NCBI GenBank assembly: GCA_947494995.1
Contig: CANLWY010000004.1
Span: forward strand, 210,352-274,351
DNA from: an uncultured Campylobacterales bacterium
GTDB lineage: Bacteria; Campylobacterota; Campylobacteria; Campylobacterales; Arcobacteraceae
Length of the DNA stretch: 64,000 nt
Direction of reading: 5' to 3'
The notes under the pieces: model-generated
The model's database searches: none
What the model was told of the DNA's origin: nothing
The model's input: the letters and a program-made list of their open reading frames with translations, nothing else
Part shown: in pieces, positions 47,367 to 56,556 of the stretch
How positions within the stretch are numbered: the stretch's first letter is position 1
Layout: every line of letters begins with the position of its first letter
Program-made: the position numbers and the translations under genes

Positions 47367-47744
47367 ATGGATACATTAAAATTATCGATAGTTGCACCAA
47401 ATGGTCAAATCTTTAGTGATGATGTAAAGACAGTAACTCTTCCAGGTAAAGAGGGAGAGTTCGGTGTTCTACCAGGACACGCGTCTTTAGTTTCATCACT
47501 AACAGTTGGCGTAATTATTATTGAAAAAGCAGACTCAACTGAAGCAGTAGCTATTAACTGGGGACATGTAAAAGTTTCTGAAAGCTCTGTTGATGTTTTA
47601 GTAGATGGAGCAGTAGCTCTTACTTCTGGTGAAGATTCAGAAATTGCTAAAAATATTGATGCTGCAAAAGACTTAGTTAACTCTGTTAAAGATGCAAACG
47701 TATCTATGGCAGCAGTAGAAGCTAGAATTAATTCATTTGCTTAA
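47367..47744 (+). CDS. atpC: F0F1 ATP synthase subunit epsilon
   Basis: 125 residues: LSIVAPNGQIFSDDVKTVTLPGKEGEFGVLPGHASLVS, the beta-sandwich signature. End of the atp cluster; tolQ begins 7 nt later, so the tol genes may be partly read from the atp promoter. Confidence 0.96.
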   Translation: MDTLKLSIVAPNGQIFSDDVKTVTLPGKEGEFGVLPGHASLVSSLTVGVIIIEKADSTEAVAINWGHVKVSESSVDVLVDGAVALTSGEDSEIAKNIDAAKDLVNSVKDANVSMAAVEARINSFA

Positions 47745-47750
47745 TAAGTA

Positions 47751-48311
47751 ATGATTGATACTGCTTTAAACTATTTAACTAATGGTAGTGCCATAACACT
47801 TTTAGTGTTGTGGTCACTTTCATTATATATGATTATAGTATTTTGGATTTTTATTTATAGATATCTTTCTCTAAAATCTTCTATCTTCAATGAAAAAAAA
47901 TCTTTAGATGCTTTAACTTCTAGAAATGCTTCTATCTCACCACTTTCTGCACTTCATAAATGTGCAAATAATGTAAATACTAAAGAAATATTAAATGCTT
48001 GCGAGATAAATATTATCAAAGATGCTAGTGTAGGTATTACTTGGTTATCAATTATTGCATCAACAGCGCCATTTATTGGTTTATTCGGAACAGTAGTTGG
48101 TATATTAGAATCATTTGCAAAATTTTCAAGCCATACTAAAGTTGGATTTTCAGTCATTGCACCAGCAATTTCTGAAGCATTAGTTGCAACAGCAGCGGGT
48201 ATTTTTGTAGCTATATTTGCTTATACTTTTCACCAAATACTTACAAGAAAAGTTTATGAGTTAAATACTTATATAAAGGCACAATCTGAAATCTTAATCG
48301 CTAAAGGATAG
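47751..48311 (+). CDS. tolQ: TolQ/ExbB-type proton channel subunit
   Basis: 186 residues with three membrane segments (about 15-35, 98-120, 140-165) and the motif WLSIIASTAPFIGLFGTVVGILE. First gene of tolQ-R-A-B, which speaks for TolQ rather than ExbB. Uses proton motive force to energise the Tol-Pal system. Confidence 0.88.
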   Translation: MIDTALNYLTNGSAITLLVLWSLSLYMIIVFWIFIYRYLSLKSSIFNEKKSLDALTSRNASISPLSALHKCANNVNTKEILNACEINIIKDASVGITWLSIIASTAPFIGLFGTVVGILESFAKFSSHTKVGFSVIAPAISEALVATAAGIFVAIFAYTFHQILTRKVYELNTYIKAQSEILIAKG

Positions 48312-48314
48312 AGG

Positions 48315-48704
48315 ATGTTTGATTATAATCAAAAACCTGATTTAAATATTACTCCTTTAGTTGATATTATGCTTGTACTTCTTGCTATACTTATGGTCAC
48401 TGCTCCTGTAATTGAATTTGAAGAACCTATCAATCTTCCAAAAGGAAGTGCTTCTAAACAGATTCAGGCTGTTAAAAAAATTGATATACTTATTACTAAA
48501 GATAGAAAAGTATTAGTAAATAAAAAAAGATATGAATTAGATAATTTTGCAGATAATTTTGTACTTTTTTCAAAAGAAAAAGATAGGAAAACACCTATTC
48601 ATATTAGGGCAGAAAAAACACTTATTTATAATGATATTATGCATGTTTTAAAATCAGTGAAAGAGGCTGGTTTTTATAAAGTTGCACTTATCACTGATGG
48701 GTAA
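48315..48704 (+). CDS. tolR: TolR/ExbD-type protein
   Basis: 129 residues: one membrane helix (about 15-35) with the key Asp in LVDIMLVLLAILMV, and a periplasmic domain ending EAGFYKVALITDG. Partner of TolQ, four bases after its stop. Confidence 0.9.
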   Translation: MFDYNQKPDLNITPLVDIMLVLLAILMVTAPVIEFEEPINLPKGSASKQIQAVKKIDILITKDRKVLVNKKRYELDNFADNFVLFSKEKDRKTPIHIRAEKTLIYNDIMHVLKSVKEAGFYKVALITDG

Positions 48705-48706
48705 TT

Positions 48707-49435
48707 ATGCAACAAAAAAGCTATTTCTTACTATCTGGTATTATATCATTTAGTATCTATTTTGCTATATGTGCATCTTTTTTATTATATATAAATGCTC
48801 CTACTGTTAAAAAATATGATTCTTCAAAAACAACTGTATTAGAACTTGAGTTAATCTCTACAAAATCAAATGAAAGAAAAGTTGCTAAAAAAACAGTTGT
48901 TAAACAACAAGAAATTGTTAAAAAATCAACTTCAAAGTCAAGTAAAGAAAAAGCAGTAAATGCAAAATCGTTATTTGCAAATGTGAAAACAAAAGCAAAA
49001 AAGGTAGTTGAAAAAGAGACTAATACTGTAAAAGAATCAATTGACCCAAGTAGATTTAAATCAAAATTTCAGAAACAGAAAAAAACTGATAATACAAATG
49101 TATCAAAACTTTTAAATGATACTAAAACAACAACAAAAATGCAAAAACAAAGCTCAAGTGGAACAGGTGAAAAGCATGAGTATTTTTCAAAAGTTCAAGA
49201 AATATTATGGCAAAGGTGGAATCCAAGACTATTAGAACCTGGACTTATTGTAAAAGTTCTTGTAATAATTACAAATGATGGAAGATTTGATTACCGTATA
49301 ATAAAGTACTCAAAAGATGAAAGATTTGATCAGTTATTAAAAGAGTTTTTAGAATCTCAAAAGAATGAGAGCTTCCCTACACACAAAATTAACACAAAAG
49401 TAGATATTATTACAAACTTTAAATCAGAAGGATAA
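48707..49435 (+). CDS. tolA: TolA/TonB-like periplasm-spanning protein
   Basis: 242 residues: N-terminal membrane anchor (about 9-30), a lysine-rich extended region (about 55-150) and a TonB-type C-terminal domain (EILWQRWNPRLLEPGLIVKV...). Its place between tolR and tolB supports TolA function, linking inner and outer membrane. Shorter than E. coli TolA (421 residues). Confidence 0.82.
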   Translation: MQQKSYFLLSGIISFSIYFAICASFLLYINAPTVKKYDSSKTTVLELELISTKSNERKVAKKTVVKQQEIVKKSTSKSSKEKAVNAKSLFANVKTKAKKVVEKETNTVKESIDPSRFKSKFQKQKKTDNTNVSKLLNDTKTTTKMQKQSSSGTGEKHEYFSKVQEILWQRWNPRLLEPGLIVKVLVIITNDGRFDYRIIKYSKDERFDQLLKEFLESQKNESFPTHKINTKVDIITNFKSEG

Positions 49436-49437
49436 TT

Positions 49438-50706
49438 ATGAAGAAAATTATTACTCTACTTTTTTTCTTAACAAGTTTTTTGTTTGCAGCAGATGCAGAG
49501 ATTGATATTGTTAAAAAATCAACAAGTTTACCAAAAATAGAAATAGGTGTTGCACCAAGTGCAGTAAAAAAGTCTTTAACTAATAAAATTAAAGATATGA
49601 TTGCTAAAGATTTAAAAGTTAGTGGTCATTTTGATGTTTTAGATACAAAATTAAGTGTAGATTATAATTCAATGCCAGACATGCTTAGGCTTTCAAATAA
49701 AGGAACAGATTTATTTTTAAATATTGACTCAAACCAAAGTGGTTTTGGTGGTTATTCTGTTATGATAAAACTTTATGATATAAATGCAAAACAACTTGTA
49801 TTTAATAGAAGTTTTACTACTTCAAAAGAAGATAGATATCCTTTTTTAGCTCATAGAATAGCAATTGCTGTAAATAAACATTTAAAAGCTCCTCCGATTG
49901 ATTGGATGGATAAGTTTGTGATTTTTTCACAATATAAAGCTGCAAGAAAAGCAGATATTATAATTGCAGATTATACTCTTACTTATCAAAAGCCAGTTAT
50001 TAGAGGTGGCCTGAATATTTTTCCTAAATGGGCTGATAAAAAACAAGAGAGTTTTTATTATACTACATATGATAAAGGAATACCAACTTTAGTTAAAACT
50101 AATCTTTATACTAGAAAAAGAGAAGTTATTATGAAAAGTGAAGGTATGTTAGTAGCTTCTGATGTAAGTGAAGATGGTAGAAAAGTTTTAATTACTGCTT
50201 CACCTGAGTACCAACCAGATATTTTCCTTTATGATACACAAAAAAGATCTAAAATAAGGCTTACAACTTACAAAGGTATTGATGTAGGAGCTAGATTTGT
50301 TGAAAATGATTCAAAAATTGTATTTGTTTCAGATAGATTAAAATATCCTAATATCTTTGCAAAAAAACTTGGAAGTAGAGGAGTTGAAAGACTTGTTTAT
50401 CATGGAAGAAACAACTCTTCAGCTACAACTCATAAAGATTTTGTAGTTTATACAAGTAGAGATAGAGATAATGAGTTTGGAACATATATTTTTAATCTTT
50501 ATCTTATGTCTACGAAGTCAGATTTTCTAAAAAGACTTACTTCAAATGGAAGTAATCAATTTCCTAAGTTTTCAGCTGATGGAGAGTCTTTAATCTTTTT
50601 AAAAACTGTAAATGATAGAAGTTCAATTGGTATAATAAGACTTAATCATTCAAAATCATTTTTATTTCCATTAACAAATGGAAAAATTCAATCTATAGAT
50701 TGGTAA
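49438..50706 (+). CDS. tolB: Tol-Pal system protein TolB
   Basis: 422 residues: signal peptide (about 1-18, ITLLFFLTSFLFAADA), an N-terminal alpha/beta domain and a beta-propeller of repeats such as SEDGRKVLITASPEYQPDIFLYD, IVFVSDRLKYPNIF and FSADGESLIFL. Periplasmic partner of Pal. Two bases after tolA. Confidence 0.93.
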   Translation: MKKIITLLFFLTSFLFAADAEIDIVKKSTSLPKIEIGVAPSAVKKSLTNKIKDMIAKDLKVSGHFDVLDTKLSVDYNSMPDMLRLSNKGTDLFLNIDSNQSGFGGYSVMIKLYDINAKQLVFNRSFTTSKEDRYPFLAHRIAIAVNKHLKAPPIDWMDKFVIFSQYKAARKADIIIADYTLTYQKPVIRGGLNIFPKWADKKQESFYYTTYDKGIPTLVKTNLYTRKREVIMKSEGMLVASDVSEDGRKVLITASPEYQPDIFLYDTQKRSKIRLTTYKGIDVGARFVENDSKIVFVSDRLKYPNIFAKKLGSRGVERLVYHGRNNSSATTHKDFVVYTSRDRDNEFGTYIFNLYLMSTKSDFLKRLTSNGSNQFPKFSADGESLIFLKTVNDRSSIGIIRLNHSKSFLFPLTNGKIQSIDW

Positions 50707-50711
50707 AAACT

Positions 50712-50739
50712 AAAGTCTCTAAAGTTTTTTAGAGACTTT
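50712..50739 (+). terminator. Hairpin after tolB
   Basis: AAAGTCTCTAAA (50712-50723) and TTTAGAGACTTT (50728-50739), perfect 12-bp stem with loop GTTT; no strong T-tract. Confidence 0.6.
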
Positions 50740-50824
50740 AAAATCTATATATTAATTATTCTTTTTAATTAATAAATCATTAAAAATTGTAGATAATAGA
50801 TTAAAGAGTTTGGAAGGATTTATT

Positions 50825-51679
50825 ATGAAAACTTTATCTATAACAGGAGCAAGTGGTTTTGTAGGTACAAATCTACAAGAACTGTTTAAATCAAAAGGTT
50901 TAAATGTAATTGCTATAAGAAGAGATGAATTAAAAGATATTGACAAATTAACTTCAATTATTGAACAATCTGATATTGTTATAAATTTAGCTGGTGCAAA
51001 TATAATAAATAGATGGAGTGAATCATATAAAAAGATTTTATATGCAAGTAGAATTGATACTACACAAATTTTAGTTGAAGCTATAGATAAGGCAGATAAA
51101 AAACCTGAACTTTTTATTTCTACTTCTGCTGTTGGTATTTATAAAAATAGTTCTTGTTATGATGAAGAAGTTTTTGAACTAGAAGATGATTTTTTAGCAA
51201 GACTTTGTAAAGCTTGGGAAACTTCTGCTTTAAGAGCAAGTGAGTATGGAGTAAGAACAGCCATTTTTAGATTTGGAATAGTTTTGGGAAAAGGTGGTGC
51301 ATTAAAAAAAATGTTAACACCTTTCAAACTTGGTATTGGTGGAACTATAGGAGATGGGAAGCAAGACTTCTCTTTTATTCATATTGAGGATTTGCTAAAT
51401 GCATATGAATATATTTTTGAAAATGATAATTTAGATGGCGTATTTAATTTAACTGCACCTACTCCAACAACTAATTTAGGACTAACTAAGGCTTTAGGTA
51501 AAACTTTGCATAGGCCAACATTTTTACCTGTACCTCAGTTTGTATTGAATTTAATTTTTAGTGAAGGTGCAAAGGTATTGACTGATGGGCAGTGTGTTAA
51601 ACCAAAAAGATTACTTGAAAATGGTTTCGAGTTTAAATACAAAACTATTGAAGATGCAATTAGAAACTTGATTGATTAA
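50825..51679 (+). CDS. TIGR01777-type NAD-dependent epimerase (SDR39U1-like)
   Basis: 284 residues from ATG 50825 with GGAAGG upstream. Rossmann motif TGASGFVGTNLQE, then INLAGANIINRWSESYKKILYASRIDTT and ISTSAVGIYKNS; GDGKQDFSFIHIEDL later. Family function is poorly known (YfcH-like). It sits between tolB and pal on the same strand. Confidence 0.85.
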   Translation: MKTLSITGASGFVGTNLQELFKSKGLNVIAIRRDELKDIDKLTSIIEQSDIVINLAGANIINRWSESYKKILYASRIDTTQILVEAIDKADKKPELFISTSAVGIYKNSSCYDEEVFELEDDFLARLCKAWETSALRASEYGVRTAIFRFGIVLGKGGALKKMLTPFKLGIGGTIGDGKQDFSFIHIEDLLNAYEYIFENDNLDGVFNLTAPTPTTNLGLTKALGKTLHRPTFLPVPQFVLNLIFSEGAKVLTDGQCVKPKRLLENGFEFKYKTIEDAIRNLID

Positions 51680-51680
51680 C

Positions 51681-52043
51681 CTAGTTTGAGTTAATATCAT
51701 TTAAAATTATTGTTTCAATACTTTTAGATTTTCCAAAATGTTCATATAGTTTGAATCTTATTGAAGGAAATTTTTCTTCGTACTCATTTTTTATATTAGG
51801 AATGTCAATGGCAACATGTTTCCCTGAGTTTAGAAAGAAAGGATAAAGTTCAATCTTTTTTGCTCCTTTTTTAATTATTTTATTTATTACATCTCTTAAA
51901 TTTGGAGTAGCAATTTCTAAAAATGCTGCTTCTTTTAAATCATGTATTTTATCTTCTTTAGAAATACTTTTAATTAGTTCAATAAATTCATTGTTTGAAT
52001 CTTTTTTTTTACTTCCATGTGCGATAAAAATAATTGCTTTCAT
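51681..52043 (-). CDS. CbiX-type sirohydrochlorin chelatase family protein
   Basis: 120 residues: MKAIIFIAHGSKKKDSNNEF with the catalytic His, and KIELYPFFLNSGKHVAIDIPN with the second His. The short single-domain CbiX form inserts Co or Fe(Ni) into sirohydrochlorin as a homodimer. Convergent with the epimerase, divergent from pal. Confidence 0.86.
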   Translation of the reverse strand: MKAIIFIAHGSKKKDSNNEFIELIKSISKEDKIHDLKEAAFLEIATPNLRDVINKIIKKGAKKIELYPFFLNSGKHVAIDIPNIKNEYEEKFPSIRFKLYEHFGKSKSIETIILNDINSN

Positions 52044-52202
52044 ATAAAATATATCCTTTTATAGTTTTGTTGATTTTACTTTAATTTAGCTTAGTTGTCT
52101 TAATTTCTAGAATAAGTTTTTGTAATATAAAAAGACGAGTAACCCATGATTAAGTTTAAATTTAGTAAAATCAGAACAAATTTTTTATAAGGAAATTCAA
52201 TT

Positions 52203-52754
52203 ATGAAGAAATTAAGCATTTACACTTTCTTAGTTGCAGCGGTATTATTTACTGGTTGTAGTCAAAAAGAAGTTGAAGTAGGTACTGAACCAGCACCAAC
52301 AAACTCTGAGTCAGCACTAAACAATATTGATAACTCAAATATTCAAGATGAAGTTGTTAATGATGCAATGCTAGAAAGAGCAGAAAATGGATACTATTAT
52401 ATGATTAATGGTAAGAAAGTTTTCATTGAAAATATCTATTTTGGTTTTGATAAATATAATTTATCATCTAATATGAAATCAGTTGCAAGATCAAATGCCT
52501 CTAAATTAGCAGGAATTCAATCAGGAACTACAATTAAGGTTGAAGGAAACTGTGATGAATGGGGAACAGATGAGTATAACTATGCTTTAGGTTTAAAAAG
52601 AGCAAAAGTTGTTAAAGACTCTTTAGTTATGGATGGAATTGCTGCTTCTGCTGTATCTGTTGTAAGTTTTGGTGAAAGTAATCCAACTTGTACAGATAAA
52701 AATGCTGCTTGTTGGCAAAAAAATAGAAGATCTGAGCACAAATTAGTTAAATAA
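52203..52754 (+). CDS. pal: Peptidoglycan-associated lipoprotein Pal
   Basis: 183 residues: lipoprotein signal with lipobox LFTGC (Cys19) and a C-terminal OmpA-like domain with NIYFGFDKYNL and VEGNCDEWGTDEYNYALGLKRA. Anchors the outer membrane to peptidoglycan. Next to cpoB. Confidence 0.95.
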   Translation: MKKLSIYTFLVAAVLFTGCSQKEVEVGTEPAPTNSESALNNIDNSNIQDEVVNDAMLERAENGYYYMINGKKVFIENIYFGFDKYNLSSNMKSVARSNASKLAGIQSGTTIKVEGNCDEWGTDEYNYALGLKRAKVVKDSLVMDGIAASAVSVVSFGESNPTCTDKNAACWQKNRRSEHKLVK

Positions 52755-52759
52755 TTTTT

Positions 52760-53710
52760 ATGAAGAGATTACTATTTACTACTTTATTAATTAGTAGTAC
52801 TATTGCTGGGGCTGCAGAAGTCTCAGCATTTGGTGCTGGTGATTTAAATTCAAAAAACCCATATGGATTAACTTCTACTGAAAAAAATATTCTAAAGAAT
52901 AAGAAAACTTTAGGAAATATTGATTCAAAAGTAAAAGATGTAAAACTTACTTTAGAATCAATTAATGAAAGAATTGATGGATTAGAGTCTATTTATGAAG
53001 GCGATTCTCAAAAACTTAATAGTTCATCTTTAAAACTGAATGAATTAATTAAAAAGGTTGAAGAGAATTCTACTTTAACAGAAAAGCATTCTGCTGATAT
53101 TGAACAGATACTTCTTATGCAAGAAGAGATAGCTAAGAGTATTGCAAATCTTAAAAAAGCAGTTGGAAAACTTTCTACAACTGTAAACTCTATTAACAGA
53201 ACTTATATTTCAGAAAAAGAGTTTAAATCTAATATGAATCAGTTTATTACTAGAGCAGAGTTAGAGGCTTTAAAAAAAAATTTAGAGCAGAGGACTAGTA
53301 ATAAAACTACAGCAAAAACTAATGTAAAAAAGATATCATCATCAACTGATAAGAAATCGATGATGGACGAAGCAATAAGATTATTTAAAAAGGATTATTT
53401 TACAAAAGCTATTCCTATGTTTGAGGAATTAATAGCTGCAAACTATAAACCTGCTGAAAATAATTTTTATTTGGGTGAGATATGGTATTACAGAAAAAAG
53501 TATGATGATGCTATTAGACACTTTAAAACTTCGGCAATGTTATATGATAAAGCTTCATATATGCCAAAGCTTTTACTTCATAGTGCAATTTCTTTTGAAA
53601 AAACAAAAGATTTTAGCAATGCAGCAAATTTTTATAGCTCTTTAATTGATATCTATCCAGATTCAAAAGAAGCAAAAATTGCTACAAAAAACTTATCAAA
53701 TATACAATAA
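52760..53710 (+). CDS. cpoB: Tol-Pal associated protein CpoB/YbgF
   Basis: 316 residues: signal peptide (about 1-18), a coiled-coil region (about 55-180) and C-terminal TPR units (AIRLFKKDYFTKAIPMFEELI, FYLGEIWYYRKKYDDAIRHF, YSSLIDIYPDSKEA). Coordinates septal peptidoglycan synthesis with outer-membrane constriction in E. coli. Confidence 0.9.
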   Translation: MKRLLFTTLLISSTIAGAAEVSAFGAGDLNSKNPYGLTSTEKNILKNKKTLGNIDSKVKDVKLTLESINERIDGLESIYEGDSQKLNSSSLKLNELIKKVEENSTLTEKHSADIEQILLMQEEIAKSIANLKKAVGKLSTTVNSINRTYISEKEFKSNMNQFITRAELEALKKNLEQRTSNKTTAKTNVKKISSSTDKKSMMDEAIRLFKKDYFTKAIPMFEELIAANYKPAENNFYLGEIWYYRKKYDDAIRHFKTSAMLYDKASYMPKLLLHSAISFEKTKDFSNAANFYSSLIDIYPDSKEAKIATKNLSNIQ

Positions 53711-53736
53711 AAAATAAAATTTAGAAAAGGAAATAA

Positions 53737-54306
53737 ATGTCAAAAGTTATAGGTATTGAATATAATTTAAAAGATGCGAATTCTGGTGAGCAACTAGATT
53801 CAAATGTTGGTGGTGCACCACTAGAGTTTATCTCAGGAAAAGGTCAAATTATCCCAGGATTAGAGTCAAAATTAGTTGAAATGGCTGAAAATGACAAAGC
53901 TGATGTTATGGTTGAGCCAGCTGATGCATATGGTGAAATTAATGAAGAAGCAATCCAAACTTTACCAAAAGAGCAATTTGCAGGTATTGAGTTAACAGAG
54001 GGTATGTCTTTATATGGTACAGGTGAGCAAGGTGAGACTGTACAAGTTACAGTTAAATCTTTCAATGATGAAGAAGTAACTATTGATTATAATCATCCAA
54101 TGGCTGGAAGAACTTTAATGTTCTCAGTAACAGTATTATCTTTAAGAGACGCAACAGAAGAAGAGATTCAAACTGGTGTAGTTGGTGGAATGGCTGCTAT
54201 GGGTGGCGGATGTTGTGGTGGCGGAGGCCAAGAACAGAATGCAGGTGGTGGATGTTGTTCAACTGATCCACAACCACAATCACAAGGTGGTTGTTGTAGT
54301 CATTAG
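53737..54306 (+). CDS. slyD: SlyD-type FKBP peptidyl-prolyl isomerase
   Basis: 189 residues: FKBP core (GIEYNLKDANSGEQLDS..., PLEFISGKGQIIPGLE) with the insert-in-flap region, then a Cys/Gly/His-rich tail (GGGCCGGGGQEQ, CCSTD, GGCCSH) that binds Ni or Zn in the family. Folding helper and metallochaperone. Confidence 0.94.
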   Translation: MSKVIGIEYNLKDANSGEQLDSNVGGAPLEFISGKGQIIPGLESKLVEMAENDKADVMVEPADAYGEINEEAIQTLPKEQFAGIELTEGMSLYGTGEQGETVQVTVKSFNDEEVTIDYNHPMAGRTLMFSVTVLSLRDATEEEIQTGVVGGMAAMGGGCCGGGGQEQNAGGGCCSTDPQPQSQGGCCSH

Positions 54307-54364
54307 TTCGCAGGTTGCGAAAAAAAAATATTAAATATGATATTTAATAACCATAATAATAAAG

Positions 54365-54400
54365 AAAAAGCCCAAGAGTTCAGAGCTCTTGGGCTTTTTT
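54365..54400 (+). terminator. Strong rho-independent terminator after slyD
   Basis: AAAAAGCCCAAGAG (54365-54378) and CTCTTGGGCTTTTT (54386-54399), 14 bp with a T run. Confidence 0.92.
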
Positions 54401-54473
54401 ATTTTAAAGACTAAAAAATAAGAGTATAATATCGCTCAAATTTAGAAAAACAAAAACTAAAAGGTAAAAACAT

Positions 54474-55406
54474 ATGAAGAAAGTAGCTTTTATTTTTCCT
54501 GGACAAGGAAGTCAATCTGTAGGAATGGGAAAAGATTTTTTTGAAAATAATGACATTGCAAAAGAGATGATCAATAAAGCCAGTGAAAGATTAAATATTA
54601 ATTTTGAAAAACTGCTTTTTGAAGAGAATGATAAGTTAGGACAAACAGAGTATACACAACCTGCTATCTTGTTAGTAAGTTCAATTGCAAATGCAGTTTT
54701 TAAAGAAAAGTCTAACATTCAAGCAGAGTTTGTTTTAGGACACTCTTTAGGTGAGTTTTCAGCATTAGTTGCAGCTGGTGCAATTGATTATTTAGATGCA
54801 ATTGAATTAGTACACAGACGTGGTCTTTTCATGACTGAGGCTTGTGCTGGAGGTGGTGCAGGTATGATGGCTTTAGTTGGTATGGATGATGCATCAGTTG
54901 AGGCTATTTGTGATGAGCAAAGAGCTAGTGGAAAGCAAGTTTGGCCAGCTAACTATAATATGGATGGTCAATTAGTTCTAGCTGGAATTAAAGCAGATTT
55001 AGAAGCTTTGGTTGATGTATTTAAAGAAGCTGGAGCGAAAAGAGCAATTGTTCTTGATATGTCTGTAGCATCTCATTGTGAACTTTTAACTTCAGCAGTA
55101 GAAAACTTAAAACCATATCTAGAAGAGTATTTAAAAGATGAATTTTCTCCTGTAATTTCTAATGTTACAGCTGAAGCTTATTCTACAAAAGATGAAGCTA
55201 TAGAGCTTTTATCGCAACAATTAACTTCACCTGTAAAATATAAGCAATCAATATCTGCAAATGCAGATAAAGTAGATATGTTAATTGAGTTTGGAAATGG
55301 AATTGTTCTAAAAGGGTTAAATAGAAAAATTTGTAAGGGGACACCAACTGTAAATGTTTCTGATACAGCTTCTTTAGAAAAAGTTTTAGGTGAATTAAAT
55401 GATTAA
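54474..55406 (+). CDS. fabD: Malonyl CoA-acyl carrier protein transacylase
   Basis: 310 residues: FIFPGQGSQSVGMG, catalytic Ser in LGHSLGEFSALVAAG, and catalytic His in SVASHCELL. Transfers malonyl to ACP for fatty acid synthesis. Overlaps mtnN by 8 nt. Confidence 0.96.
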   Translation: MKKVAFIFPGQGSQSVGMGKDFFENNDIAKEMINKASERLNINFEKLLFEENDKLGQTEYTQPAILLVSSIANAVFKEKSNIQAEFVLGHSLGEFSALVAAGAIDYLDAIELVHRRGLFMTEACAGGGAGMMALVGMDDASVEAICDEQRASGKQVWPANYNMDGQLVLAGIKADLEALVDVFKEAGAKRAIVLDMSVASHCELLTSAVENLKPYLEEYLKDEFSPVISNVTAEAYSTKDEAIELLSQQLTSPVKYKQSISANADKVDMLIEFGNGIVLKGLNRKICKGTPTVNVSDTASLEKVLGELND

Positions 55407-56094
55407 ACTAGCAATCATGGGAGCTATGGAAGAGGAGATTGAACCTCTTTTAGCTCACTTTGAAAATGTAAAAGTAACAGAATTTGCAAATAATAAATAC
55501 TATGAATTAACATATAATGGACTTGAAATTGTCGTTGCGTATTCAAAAATAGGAAAGGTATTTGCAAGTTTAACAGCAGCTACTATGATTGAAAAGTTTG
55601 GATGTGATACACTTCTTTTTTCAGGTGTTGCAGGTGGAATTAATCCAACTCTTAAAATTGGCGATTTAATCATAGCAGATAAGCTTTGTCAACATGATTT
55701 AGACATTACTGCATTTGGACATCCAAATGGTTTTGTTCCTGGTGGTTCAGTGTTTGTAGAGACATCAAAGCATCTTAGACAAGTAGCTTTTGAAGTTGCA
55801 AATGAAAACAAAATTTCTGTTATAGAAGGAACAATTGCAACTGGAGATCAGTTTGTTCACTCTGAAGAGAGAAAGAACTTTATTGAGCAAACTTTCAAAG
55901 CTGATGCCTTAGAGATGGAAGGAGCGAGTGTTGCAGTAGTTTGTGATGCTTTAAATGTTCCATTTTTTATTTTAAGAGCTATCTCTGACACTGCTGATAT
56001 GGATGCGGGATTTGATTTTGATGAATTTTTAAAATCATCTGCTAAAACTTCGGCTGATTATTTGATTAAAATAGTTGATAAACTAAACAACTAA
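55399..56094 (+). CDS. mtnN: MTA/SAH nucleosidase
   Basis: 231 residues: KLAIMGAMEEEIEPLLAHFENV, SGVAGGINPTLKIGDLIIADKL, catalytic region EMEGASVAVVCDALNVPFFILRAISDTAD. Hydrolyses methylthioadenosine, S-adenosylhomocysteine and, in Campylobacterota, often 6-amino-6-deoxyfutalosine for menaquinone synthesis (the latter known in Helicobacter and Campylobacter, not shown here). Confidence 0.95.
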   Translation: MIKLAIMGAMEEEIEPLLAHFENVKVTEFANNKYYELTYNGLEIVVAYSKIGKVFASLTAATMIEKFGCDTLLFSGVAGGINPTLKIGDLIIADKLCQHDLDITAFGHPNGFVPGGSVFVETSKHLRQVAFEVANENKISVIEGTIATGDQFVHSEERKNFIEQTFKADALEMEGASVAVVCDALNVPFFILRAISDTADMDAGFDFDEFLKSSAKTSADYLIKIVDKLNN

Positions 56095-56099
56095 ATATA

Positions 56100-56142
56100 T
56101 TTTAAAGTCTAGATTTAAATTCTCAAAACCTAGACTTTAAAA
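56100..56142 (+). terminator. Hairpin after mtnN
   Basis: TTTTAAAGTCTAG (56100-56112) and CTAGACTTTAAAA (56130-56142), a perfect 13-bp stem with a 17-nt loop. Confidence 0.6.
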
Positions 56143-56204
56143 GCTCCTTACTATAATAATTAATACACATTTATATTATCTATAATTAAGAAAAGATTTT
56201 AAAA

Positions 56205-56274
56205 AAGTCGCAAAGTAGTCGCATTTTAAAATTTATTATATAATTATTAAAATTGAGTCGATTTAGAGACTTTT
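56205..56274 (+). promoter_or_regulatory. Motif cluster before the adhesin stub (TAGTCG type)
   Basis: AAGTCGCA and TAGTCGCA occur in tandem at 56205-56223; the 15-mer AGTCGCAAAGTAGTC (56206-56220) recurs exactly, in reverse orientation, at 59631-59645 before the large adhesin. TAGTCGCATTTTAAAATTTA here matches TAGTCGTATTTTAAGATTTA at 59601. The motif lies about 105 bp before the start codon, against about 95 bp there. Likely a regulator site duplicated with the gene. Confidence 0.5.
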
Positions 56275-56320
56275 TTTATAAAATATCCACTTTAAAATTA
56301 TATATAAGTAGGAGTGTTTT

Positions 56321-56443
56321 ATGTATGAAGGAACAATGATTCAAAATGGTGGCAAGTTAGTAGATTTAAATGCGTTAACAAAGACACAAAATGGTGAATT
56401 GATTCTTGATGGGATTAGTTCCCTAAAAGTATTTGTGACTTAA
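56321..56443 (+). pseudogene. Truncated N-terminal stub of a LapA-like adhesin gene
   Basis: A 40-codon frame with a good ribosome-binding site (AGGAG). It reads MYEGTMIQNGGKLVDLNAL then GELILDGISSLKVFV before the stop. The large adhesin at 59696 begins MYEGIKILNGTKEVNLANL and continues GELILGGVNRIKVYI. So this is the first part of the same retention module, cut off after about 40 residues. A decayed transposase lies 110 bp downstream, and the upstream motifs are shared. I read it as the remnant of a second adhesin gene; a functional micro-peptide cannot be excluded. Confidence 0.7.
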
Positions 56444-56556
56444 TTAAAAGAATTGGCTCATAGGAATTTATTATTTTTTATAACTAACTAGATAATCATC
56501 TACAATTTTTAATTTCAAATTCTAAGATAATCCTATATGAATTTTAATTAATATTT

